Positions 25,280 to 35,728 of a DNA stretch of 64,000 nt are shown here, in pieces. Source of the stretch: Quercus robur (lineage: Eukaryota > Streptophyta > Magnoliopsida > Fagales > Fagaceae); assembly GCF_932294415.1 (NCBI RefSeq), contig NC_065538.1, positions 25,631,957-25,695,956 on the forward strand. The letters are read 5' to 3'. Both the position numbers and the translations under genes were made by a program. The notes under the pieces are model-generated. The model had not been told where the DNA came from. It did no database searches and was given only the letters and a program-made list of their open reading frames with translations. Each line of letters starts with the position of its first letter. Position 1 is the stretch's first letter.

Positions 25280-27573
25280 GTATAGCACAGGCAGGTTCGT
25301 TATATGATAAGATTTTTTCCTTATAACCCACAAAGAAATAACCCACTAGCTTAAGAGGCAACATTGTTGCTTCAAGAGAACAAAAATGCCTTCACAAGAA
25401 GGGACAGAAAATTCTATAATCTAAGAGAAGAAGGAAAGGCCAATTTTCTTAGTGTGGATGCCTTTTAGCGTTAATGGGCCAAAACCCATTCTGCTATACC
25501 AAGGCCTATGAACTAGTGGGTAAGGGAGTCGAGACTAGCCTTGTGGGGTCATACTCCAAACCAGCTTATGCGCAAGCCAGGCATGCCCAATGTTTAGACA
25601 AAACAGATAATGATGCAGCAGGCTAGGCATCCTTGTGATTGCAGCAAGTGACGTTATGGCAAAGTAACTGTTACAATAGACATAGTAGAGAAATGCCAAA
25701 GCAGGACAAATGGTACAACAAGTTTAATAATATGTGTTACCACAGAGCAACTACTACAGCAAGATAGTAGTCAATCCTATAGCAGGACGACTAACACATC
25801 AAAAGACTCTATGGCAGAACAACTGATACAACAAATATAACAAAAGATACTATAGCAAAATAACTAGTAGCATGAAACACTGCAACAGAACAAATAGTAA
25901 CGGAAAATTTCAAACAAGCTAACAGTAGCCATAGCAGGGCAATAGCAACAACTCTAGGCAAATGTAATAGTGTTAGTTCACCCTTCCATTCTTGGGTTAA
26001 GTGATTCAATAGAAACAAGTTCAAGAAGGGAACCAAACAGCAACACAGATAACCTCATTATAGGTTTCTACCATTGAAGTTATTTGTTCTAGGGCAAGGG
26101 CCTAAATGGTTTTGGATTCGATTTATAGAGTCTCAAGGGGTGGGAGTGTCAAGAGGGAGAGAAAAGATGGTCTACTGATGCTTGCTTCTATTTTCTGCCA
26201 TGTTTTCTCTCTTCATTATTTACCAATTTCTTTCTTTTTTGTTCTATTACTCTATGTTTTTCTTCCCATCCTCTCCATCGATTCTTCCTCCCCCTACTTA
26301 GGGCTATCTCTCTTCTTTTTATACTACTTGATTCCATGGGATTTCTCCCTTTTGTCCCTAAGGCTTCACCAACCATTTTTTTTTTTCTTGGGGACATTCC
26401 TCCAAGATTACCCACTAACCCAATGGTTACCCGACCACTACCTCCACTCAGAGTGTGTTTGCTGCACCACTCCTCATTCTAGGAAAAAACTCCTTGTTTT
26501 GTTTCTCCCTTTCCCCCTATCTGTCTTACCTGAATGGATAAGGATTAGAGTCTCTCTCTTTACCTACTCCTGTGGCATGCATCGAGTGGTCCAAGCCCTT
26601 TGCTTACCTCTTTTGGGTGAATTACCATCCCAACAAGGCATTTTTTCCAAAAGAAGGCTTGACAGGAAACTCAAAATAGACCATTTTTCTCACTGCCACC
26701 AAACCACACCCTCTAAATCCCTTGACCGAGGGCTCACCTCCCCTGTATTGGCTGGGTACAAGTAGGTGGTGCTCTGAGCCTTATTTTTGAGTTCCACTAC
26801 CTCTTGTGTTTGTCTTCTTTTGCTCCCACGCCAATTCTGTCATTCTTGCCATGTCTTCTTTTGCTACATGTCTTGTGTTCATGCTTATCCTCCACGGTAT
26901 GAAAGTCGTGGGCTCTTGGGCTTGCATCATTTCCTCTTATTTCCCTATGGGCTTGGATGGTGCGTTGGCAGAAGTCCTTGCTCACCCAACCTGCTGGGCT
27001 TTTACTCCTATTGTTTTCTTTTCCTACCCTATATGTGGCTTGCTAGTTGTCATTTCTACCATGTTGGCCCGTTGGCCTTATTACCTTTTTCCTTGGGCTC
27101 TCCCTGCCCATTTGCTTTACTTTTACCTCTTGTTGTGCCTATGGGCTTGCTAGCTATCATTCCTACCATGTTGGCCCATTGGGCTTATGACCTCCTCCCT
27201 TGAGCTTCCCCAACCCATTTGCTTTACATTTACCTCTTCTTGTGCCTATGGGCCTGATGGCTATCATTTTTGCCATGTTGGCCCATTGGGCTTATTACCT
27301 CTTCCCTTGGTTTTCCCTAGCCCATTTGCTTTACTTTTACCTCTTGTTGTGCTTATGGGCCTACTAGTTGTCATTCATGCCATGTTGGCCCTTTAGGCTT
27401 ATTACCTCTTTCCTTGGGCTTCATCAGCCCATTTACTTTACTTTTACCACTTTTATTTCTTTTTTCTTCCATCATTCCTCATTGTTGGGCTTCTTCTACT
27501 GTTGTACCTTTTTTGTCAAAAATGGCAACAACACTTAGCGACAGAGAAACTGTGGCTTAACACTAGAATTTTT
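25280..27573 (-). promoter_or_regulatory. LINE 5' UTR / promoter region
   Basis: This stretch lies between the ORF1 start and the 5' target duplication. It has no domain-bearing ORF: a 219-residue plus-strand frame at 26106-26765 is Ser/Leu/Phe-rich, runs antisense to the LINE and has no recognised motif. The part nearest the 5' end carries the 107-bp tandem repeats. In L1 elements this region normally holds the internal promoter. Short repeats such as (a)gcaggacaactg.tac.aca in 25640-25930 are also visible. Confidence 0.7.
27000..27450. repeat. 107-bp tandem repeats in the LINE 5' UTR
   Basis: The marker atgttggccc recurs at 27061, 27168, 27275 and (as atgttggccct) 27382, an exact 107-bp period over four copies. 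Each copy also carries cccatttgctttacttttac and a purine-poor stretch. A degenerate earlier copy may lie near 26950. Confidence 0.9.
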
Positions 27574-27590
27574 AATTGGTGAGTATATTC
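27574..27590 (+). repeat. 17-bp LINE target-site duplication, right copy
   Basis: AATTGGTGAGTATATTC, identical to 17287-17303. The next base differs on both sides, so the duplication is exactly 17 bp. Confidence 0.95.
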
Positions 27591-27862
27591 AAGCGCATTT
27601 CAACCAATTTTTCACATTGGCTTGAATTTGGTCTGTTGGTCAAGCCTTATAAATGAAATTTCTCAATTACCTCCACCAAAGTCGCAAATGGCTTTTCAAC
27701 AGGAAAAAAAAAAAAAAATCACAATTGGCTATTTCTAGACATCCCATTTCGTGTTAAATCAAAATGGATAAATCGAAATGGATAAATCTTAAATCATCGT
27801 TTTACGTAAATATTAAATTTCATATCTGATCTGAAATAAAATTCCACATTATAAGAGCATTC

Positions 27863-30800
27863 ACAATGGGTATGGTATAAAAGTCGCATTTTACCATCTA
27901 AAATCTTGCTTTTGCTATTATACCAACTCACTTTACAATACACCCTACATTCCAATTTTTATTTTTACATACAATCGATTAAAATAATATAACAACACAA
28001 TAAAATAATATTAAATAAAAAATTTGTTTCTTTCTTATCTCTTTCCTCTGCTACCAATCACCACCATATACCACCATTGTTGACCAAGCAAACCACCATA
28101 AAAAACCATATTCAACTAGAAAATTCAAAAACAACCCAACATACCCATACCAAACACTAGCATAGAGTAAAATTGCTTACATTAGACCCACCAAACCACC
28201 GTCATAAGACCACCAGAAGACCCACCACCAAACACACAAAAAACAACTATTTATCCACCCACCTAAAGTCAACCCACCAAAGCTGTCACCCACGGCCCCA
28301 TGACCACCCAATGCCCACTAGCAACCTACAACCCGAAATCCAAGATAGATAAGTCGATCTACAGCCATCCACCCATCTAAGACCGATTTGGCCAAACACC
28401 GATCCAAATGTCGACGCCCGGCCTTGAAAACGGAGAACCATCGTCAAGCATTTGTTCGACCACTTGTTGTGGCGATGCTCCCTCGCATGCAGGGGGCCCA
28501 TTGGAGGCCCCTCTCTTGGGAATGGAATTGCACGGTGTGTGCATGTGTAGTGTGTGGCATGGTTTGAGCAGAAGTTTGGGTTCTCTCTTGGTGGAGGAAG
28601 ATAGGTCTACCTTTGGCATTATGGCAGGAATCTGGGCCAAATTTTAAGGGAATACCAAAGGTAAATAGAGCTGCCACCAATCATTGGGTTTTTCTAAGAT
28701 GTGATTGGTCACCTATTTCTAGTTGATTTTATTACCAATCCTATGTTAAGAAAAAGGGCATTTTTCCTAATCTAATGTGGATGGCAAAAAATCTTGATTC
28801 TTAGGTTCAGAAGTTTGGTTACGTGTGGGGAAGGTGTTAGGCACCCCACAACGCCTATCTAAGGACAATCCTTTGTTTTGATAAAACCTTAATTTCAGAG
28901 ATTGACAGTAAAAAAACATGATTTTAGCACTGGCTTTCGGGACTTTGCATGCATGGGGGCTTTGAGGTTTGGTTTTTGAATAAGCGTGGTCCCAATCATA
29001 CTTTCCTTAGGCATTCGAGAAAAGTGCTAGATTTCCATGACGGAAATCTGGTGGCACGTCACCTTACTTCCGCAGCAAAAATTAAGCATCACTTTGCCTT
29101 AGGTGACATGGACTATGACAATCACACCAGAAGGGGCGAACAGCTATATATATATATATATATACATACATACATCATGCACAATGCAAGCACATAGAGC
29201 AGGAAAGTAAATGCCTACATCGCAAGAGCATAGCCCAAAATATAGGTGCAAGAAAGTAAACAAGGGTCGCCATACTCTAGAGATAAGGACGAATGATACC
29301 TGGCATGATATACCTAATACAACCCATCTAAAAGAGCAAGGGAGGAGGAAGGGGGTCTAAAAGAGTACAAAACAAAAAGGGAAATGCTAAACTCCTAAAT
29401 CTACTGAACAATGCCGCTTGGCTTATATCTGCATGCTTGCATACGCACCCTTTTTGCTTGCACCCGAGAGATTGTGCCCTAGCTCCAAGTGTCCTTGCTC
29501 CATGTGTGTGCATGCAGAGGCAAAGACAAAAAAAACTAGCAGACAAGCAGTGGAAGGAAAAGATGCAAAGAGCATATGAAAAAGCATAAAGTGGATAGGC
29601 ATCATAGGCATGGCAAGCAAAGAAGCAAGAAAGCGAGCAAACAAGCAAAAAGGCAAACAAGTAAGAAAGCAAATGAAAGGTGGTGTCCACGAGGGACAAA
29701 TGTAGGTTTGGATCGAATTTCCATAGCAAGCAAGACTCATGCATGAACGTGTAAGCAAGCGTGTAAAGATGCATAGAAAGCCAACGGGTGGCACAAACAA
29801 GCATAGTAAGCACGTCATCGCACATAGAAACAAAAGGGAAAGGTGTGCATGAAGCAACCAGCATCGTGGCAATGCATCCCAAGTGGTTACACCCAAATAA
29901 GGCCTCATGGGCACCAGATTTAACCACGCTACCACAAACCCGCTAAGGGTATCAAACAAGGCAAAGCTTAAAACTAGAGAGGCTAACACAAGCATAGAGC
30001 ATGGAAGCAAGCATAGACATGCAAATAGGGGTGATCCAAACCCTTTGATATGGGCCAAGGTGTATGGACAATAACAAAGACCATAGGGTCTAGATTGGGT
30101 CTGAACCAATAGGCCAAAACACAAGAAAGAAAGACAAAGCAACAAAATGGCTATAATAGCACATGGCATGACAAACATAGCCTAGGTCTAGGCATGCAAA
30201 CATGGCATGGAGTGCACAAGCACATGGAAGATAGCATAAAGCATGTAGAGAACATATATCCAAGCACACAAGCATATGAAAGAATAGATCTAGACATATA
30301 GGCATGGAAGTATGCATATAGGCATGTGAATGTACATCTAAGCATGTGAATACGAGCATAAAAGCATGGAAGAACACAAATCCGAGAATATAAGCATGTA
30401 CGGATGTAGATCTATGCATGAAACATGGAAAAAAGTGCATAAACACATAGATCCGAGCAAGGCATAGCCAACAACATTATTCAACATGTGAACATGTAAC
30501 CCTAACATCAACATAGAACAAAAAGAGGCACAAGACATAGGAAAACATGGCATAAAACCTAAAGCATGGAGATCTAAACATATAAGCATGTAAGGATGTA
30601 GATCTAAGCATGAAACACAGCAAAAAGCATAAAAGCAAAGAGATTTAAGCTAGAAACACAAAGAAAGCAACCAACATGCTAGAAAAGCAATAAATCATGT
30701 TATTAAGGCCTAAATGAGCAAAATAAATGCTAGAAAAAGATTTAGAAGATTAAGGGTGTGGATAATAGTTAAAAATGTATATCCACACCCCTCAACCCTA

Positions 30801-32352
30801 AATCCAAGATATACAACCAAGGAGAAGAAGATTGGGTATAAGAACAATACCTTGGGTTTTTGGTGAAGAGAGAAGAATCAAGAAGCTTTGATGTATTTTT
30901 TGGGTGTTTTTTGTATGTTTTTTGTGTTTGAAGGAAGGGAAAAACAAGTAGAAACACCAAGCAGAGAGCCAAACTCAAAAAAAAAAAATAATAATAATAA
31001 AATAAAATAAAAATCAATCTCCTCTAGCCTAGAGGTTGCCTAGGGCTTTTTATAGCCCCCGGGTGAATTTTGAGGCGGCGGCCCTTCAAGGGCCACCAAC
31101 CCCAAACTTCCTCTGATCAAGTTGATCTTGACACCCTTGGAAAGATCTTGACTTCCTATTTTTGAAAAGTTATGGATCCTAAAAATCCATGATCGAATTA
31201 AAAGTTATCGCTCTCAAAAGCTAGTGGTGCATCAATCGATGCGTTATCCCAGTTTTCATGACATCTCAACCTTTCTAATTTTGACCCATGAATAGTCATT
31301 GGAATGAGAATTTGATAATCTTCACAATGGTGTCGGTTTCAACCCGTTTTGACAGACAAATCAAAATTAGGGTTTTTGGGCCCATCTAGGATTGACTTCG
31401 GGTCAAACTTGGTCAAAGTTGTTAAAAATCTCTAGGAAGCTCAGGTTTGATGTAAAACTATGACAAATGTTGTTTTGTGAGGGTTTTGACCTCGTTTGGC
31501 CTTCAGTCAAACCAAGGGTTAACTAGGGACATTTTGGTTATTTTAGCTAAAAGAGGCACTTCGGGTGCTTCGATACCTGAACAGGTTGCGCCATGTCATT
31601 TTAGATGTCTTCACAGCCCCATGGAGAGAAAATAATATTTTTGGATTTTTCGGGGTCCAGCACGCAAATCGAGGGCAGGCAAAATACGATATCAACACCA
31701 AACAACCACCAAATAGCCACCGACCCAGTTTTCAAGCCACCATTGCCGTCATCGCTGCCATCCCTTGCTTCTGCCGTCACTATCTCTATTCATCCTAAAC
31801 CCATTTGTTCTCACTAACTCTTCCTCATCATCATCCTCACCAAAACCCACTACCAAACAAACCTAGCAAACATCGAAACTCACGTTCAAACCCATCGAAA
31901 CAAATCCCCCAACCCATCAAAAAAAATCACAACCACTGGACCTAAATCCACCACCCAAACGCCACCCAAATCCAACCCAAACGCTGACCAAATCTGACCT
32001 AAACCCACCAAACAACAACCCCAACTATCTATTTCTATTACAATAAGCATTCTATGATTTACAAGGGAGATGAGCTGAAAGAGGAGATAGATTCAAAGAC
32101 TAAAAGGGGCTAAGGGAGAAGAGAGATGGGAGAAAGAGGAGAGAATGCAAAACACAGAAAGAGAGAGAGGAATAAAATATATTATTATTGGTTTGCAATC
32201 TGATGTACAGTAGGTTGTAAATATAGACACCTACCATTCACAGATGCTTCAGAATTTGGAATTCCCATACCCAGATGTAACTGTATTTTGAGTCTTAGTT
32301 GCTAAAATAGCAATTGAGGGGTTTTTTACACCCCCATTGCTAGTGCTCTAAA
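27863..32352. mobile_element. hAT-like non-autonomous element, split by element C
   Basis: The left end GAGCATTCACAATGGGTATG and the reverse complement of the right end GAGCACTAGCAATGGGGGTG are imperfect inverted repeats. On either side of element C the interior is similar CCA-rich DNA (accaccaaa..., ccaccga...), as expected of one element cut in two. Without C it is about 1.2 kb. No clear 8-bp duplication was found at the outer edges. Short frames (for example 31565-31817) have no recognisable domain. Confidence 0.6.
28409..31697. mobile_element. LTR-like element C, 3289 bp, related to A and B
   Basis: It starts TGTCGACGCC, ends GATATCAACA and is flanked by perfect CCAAA duplications (28404-28408 and 31698-31702). 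Like A and B it has the box ggtgttaggcaccc (28833-28846), and read on the minus strand it begins TGTTGATATCGTATTTTG, resembling the A/B start TGTAGA.ACC.CATTTTG. A (TA)n run lies at about 29147-29173 and degenerate gcaagcaaa/agcatg repeats at 29400-30700. Long minus-strand frames (29328-30178) come from this low-complexity DNA. A solo long LTR is the simplest reading; LTRs this long occur in Tat/Ogre-type gypsy elements, but family membership is not proven here. Confidence 0.8.
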
Positions 32353-32782
32353 GGGTCATCATGAGTTTAAGGGCAAAATAGTCCTTTTTTTGGTGAAAAT
32401 TAAGTTTTTAATAAAGTCATGAACGAATAATTTTCATTGGTTTAAATTGTTTTCAAAGTAAGCATGGCTGCATGAATATATGGAATTTAATTTAATTTAT
32501 TTGGTCGGTCCTTAAGACTTAAGAGTAATTAAAAATGCTATTTTGGTCCCCATAACATAGTTGTATAATTATTAGGCAAAAATGTCATTTTGATTCTTTC
32601 ATTTTGGAGTCACATTTAATTTGCCCCCTACATTTTGATAGTATTCATTTTAATTTCTATTATTTTTAACTTGCTATCAATTGGTCCTTGCCATTAACTC
32701 ATTAATGAAAAATGCTTACATGATAAACAATTACATTATTGACGCACACATGACTAACGCAACAATATAAATAAATTGATTA
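32353..32782. other. AT-rich spacer
   Basis: Non-coding; no gene, RNA or repeat boundary recognised between the hAT-like right end and the copia LTR. Confidence 0.5.
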
Positions 32783-33623
32783 TGCTAGGTTCTAAGACTT
32801 TAGGAACTAAATTTATTAGAACTTTATTTTGTATATGTTGGCAAACCATGATCAAAACAATGATTCTAGGTTTAGGCTTGCTTAAAATTTATTTGTTATA
32901 GTTTGAATCAAGCAAAAATTTACTATACAAAATTGCAAAGCTTGATCAATCGAAAGTAAGGCTCAATCAATCGAGAATCACAGATCAAAAAATTCTGTAA
33001 AAATTTCAAACGCAGCCCAAGCCCATATGACATGTAGGGTTAAGTGTTTCACTCCTAGTATAAAAGAAAAAAACCCTAATCACGTTTTAGAAGTCTCTGA
33101 ATAAGTGTGTGTTTGCTCTTTTTAGAAGTCTCTGAATAAGTGTGTGTTTGCTCTTGTGTGAGATTTAAGAGGTGTTTACCTTAGAATACACGAAAAGCTC
33201 TACCAATATCAAGATTTGGTGGTGATTTAGTTGCTACATAAAGAACCTTCAAAGAACAACAAAATCTTTGAGAGGTGTCTCAAAGTAACAAGTAGGAGAA
33301 CTCATGTTGTAGCAGATTCAAAGAAAGAAGTAATCCATGGATTCAGAGCTAGCACGTGGTCATGGTAGTAAGTTTTCTACTCGATGTAGTATTAGGATGT
33401 TAGTGGTCTAAGTCCTTTTGTAAAACTTAAATTCTTTCATAATGGATTGTTTTTACCTTGAGGATAACTAGGTCAAATCCTCCCCAAGTTTTTTACTGGT
33501 TTGGTTTTCTTGGGTCATCAGTTATTTGTGTTCTTTATATTTTCCGCTTTATGTTTATTTGTGTTTAACCTAATCTTGAATAAAAATCTTGTTAATCAAT
33601 TTAGTTTGATATTAGGCCAAACA
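32783..33623 (+). mobile_element. copia-type 5' LTR
   Basis: The LTR begins about TGCTAGGTTCTAAGAC and ends about GGCCAAACA, eight bases before a primer-binding site. It contains a 35-bp tandem duplication (about 33085-33155, with agaagtctctgaataagtgt twice). The exact left edge is inferred from the TG dinucleotide and family resemblance because no second LTR is in the window for comparison. Confidence 0.65.
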
Positions 33624-33631
33624 TATTGTGG

Positions 33632-33640
33632 TGGTATCAG
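33632..33640 (+). promoter_or_regulatory. Primer-binding site for initiator Met-tRNA
   Basis: TGGTATCAG, complementary to the 3' end of initiator tRNA-Met and the standard priming site of plant copia elements, sits just after the LTR and 62 bases before the gag start. Confidence 0.85.
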
Positions 33641-33701
33641 AACAGGTTAGCTCTTATGTTAGATCTCTTAATCTAAGAGTTGATCCTTAACCCCTATTGT
33701 C

Positions 33702-34847
33702 ATGGAACACGATCACTCTCTTATGATCCCTCCACACTTTGATGGAAATAACTATGCCTATTGGAAGGTTAGGATCAAAGCCTTCTTGAAATATATAGAT
33801 GAGAAAGTGTGGAACTCCATTGAATATAGATGGGAGAAACCGACTACTCCTAATAATAAGTGGTCAACAGCCCAAAAAGCTGCAACCGCTTTTAATAGCA
33901 AAGTTATGAATGCTATTTTTAATGTTGTTTCTATGGAGGAGTTGAGGTTGCCCATACTACTTGGAAAATTCTCCAAATTGTGCATGAAGGCACAAAGGCA
34001 GTCAAAATAAGCAAGTTGCAGCAGTTGACTACTAGGTTTGAAAGCATTAAAATGTCTGAGGATGAAAGTTTTGATAATTTTATGCTAAACTAAATGATAT
34101 TGTTAATTCTGCATATAATTTGGGTGAAATTTATGATCAACCTAAGATAGTTAAGAAGATTCTTAGATCCTTAACTGAGAACTTTAGACCTAAAGTAATT
34201 GCCATTTCTAAAAGTAAGGATGTGGACTCCATCCCGGTTGATGAACTTATAGAATCTCTACAATCCTATGAGTTAGACCTACCCAAAACTAACAAATCCA
34301 AGTTAATGGCTCTTAAGTTAGTTGATGATGTTGATGATAATGGATTTGATGATGAACTCTCTTCTATAAAGGTTGCCTATCTTGCCAAGAACTCTAGAAA
34401 CTTTCTCAAAAATAATAATAGAAGGACAAGAAGTAAAAACAACGCTAAACATAAGAATTCTAAGAAAAATGAACCAACTAAAACCAATAATACTGAAAAA
34501 TCAAAAGAAAAAGTTGGTCAATCTTCTAGTAATTCTCTAGATCAACAATGTTTTGGTTGTCAAGGGTATGGTCATGTGAATCAAAATGTTCAACATTCTT
34601 GAGAACGAAGGGTAAAGCTGTGGTTGTAACCCGTTGTGGTGGTGAAGTTTCTGATCACGAGTTTGGAAGTGATGAAGATGGAAACTTCTTTGCTTTCACA
34701 ACCACTATAGTTAATCAAAGTGATTCAGTTGAAGAGAACCCTTCTGATGGGGAACTTTCTAAGAGTGCTGAATTGCAAGAAGCTTATAACAAGCTATGCA
34801 AGGTTGCTGCAAAGGATGCAATAAGTGTGGATTTAGGGCTAAAGAAG
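33702..34847 (+). pseudogene. copia gag (UBN2/DUF4219-type), frameshifted and cut
   Basis: Gag coats the retrotransposon RNA. The start MEHDHSLMIPPHFDGNNYAYW and the following WKVRIKAFLKYID are the typical gag N-terminus. The frame shifts near 33945, after 34090 and at the zinc knuckle (CFGCQGYGHV at about 34548, whose last Cys is displaced into another frame). The coding match continues in the new frame (SDHEFGSDEDGNFFAF...ELQEAYNKLCKVAAKDA) to VDLGLKK at 34847 and then stops abruptly at MULE-like sequence. No protease, integrase or RT follows in the window. Each shift suggests small indels in an inactive copy. Confidence 0.88.
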
Positions 34848-35100
34848 GGAGAAAATGGGCAAATACCCTTTTTTGGGAAATTAAACATTCGTTTGCCCTC
34901 TTTCTGAAACTAAATAGGGAATTGCCCCTCTTTTGTAACTCGACAATAGAGAAATCGAGTTTTAATGAATAACTCGATATTATTATAGTCGAGTTAGTCT
35001 GACCTTTCGAATTTTCCCGAATAAAAAAATGTTTGTGTAGACGGCCATAACTCGGGAAACTGGAAATCGAGTTATGTTCAGCGGTTTGAATCAATAGGAC
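34848..35100 (+). promoter_or_regulatory. MULE-like end with AACTCGA inverted-motif cluster 1
   Basis: The sequence starting GGAGAAAATGGGCAAATACCC cuts the copia gag. Within it AACTCGA/TCGAGTT-type motifs lie at about 34937, 34953, 34970, 34990, 35045 and 35066, most arranged as facing pairs (AACTCGAC...AATCGAGTT; AACTCGAT...GTCGAGTT). It directly precedes a CT-rich leader (35105-35274) of the PMD gene and so probably contains its promoter, as terminal repeats do in MuDR. The matching right end was not found. Confidence 0.65.
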
Positions 35101-35728
35101 CCTAACGTCTCACAACGCTATTCAGTCACTCGCTCTCTCTGTACACTCTCTTTCCCTCGCTCTCTGCCATCACTCTCTCTCCACACTCTGTCTCTCTTGC
35201 TCTGCGATCAGGCTTCCCCACTCTTCCTCGAGTCTCCATCAGTCGTCGTTGGTTCCCGCCGCCGCTGATTACAGGTACGGTCCTCTCCCTCTGAAATATT
35301 TTCTGACGTTGGTTAATGTTAGGTTGCGTTTTGTGTGGGATTTTGATTATTTTGTTGAAACTTAAGGAAGTAGTAAATTTACTAATGAAGATGAGAATTT
35401 TGTTGTCTTTTATATGCTGCAATGATGATTTTCTCATTAATGAGTTTAAATGTGCTTGGGGTTTTGATGAGGGGTTTTGGCAAATCGAGTGGTGTTATAA
35501 CTTATATTTTCATAAATAGTTAATTAATAATTATCCGAAGCTTTAAGAAGTGATTTAAATAGTTCTGAAATAATTTTTTTTATGGCAAGTTCTTATTTAT
35601 TTAAGAAGTGATGTTGAAAATCTTGTGCTCAAAATATAATGTCTTACTGAATCTATGCTTTTATTTTATATTAAATGTGGTTTACTTGTTAGAAAATTGC
35701 TAACAATGTATTTGCTGCCATGTCAGAT

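Larger units (their letters stand above)
17304..27573 (-). mobile_element. Full-length, decayed L1-type LINE with two nested insertions
   Basis: Read on the minus strand the order is: 5' UTR (27573 to about 25280), ORF1 (25279-23187), ORF2 with endonuclease, reverse transcriptase, zinc-binding region and RNase H (23190-17345), and an A-rich tail (about 17330-17304). The perfect 17-bp target duplication on both sides shows this was a single full-length insertion. After removing elements B and D and their duplications, the LINE is about 7.3 kb. Stops and frameshifts in both ORFs show it is dead. Both LTR-like insertions are younger than the LINE. Confidence 0.95.

Noticed and set aside
26106..26765. 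219-residue plus-strand frame
   Set aside because: It lies in the LINE 5' UTR antisense to the element, is low-complexity and has no domain.
29328..30178. Two long minus-strand frames (199 and 251 residues)
   Set aside because: They are Cys/Leu/Phe-rich translations of degenerate gcaagcaaa/agcatg repeats within element C, in two overlapping frames, with no motif.
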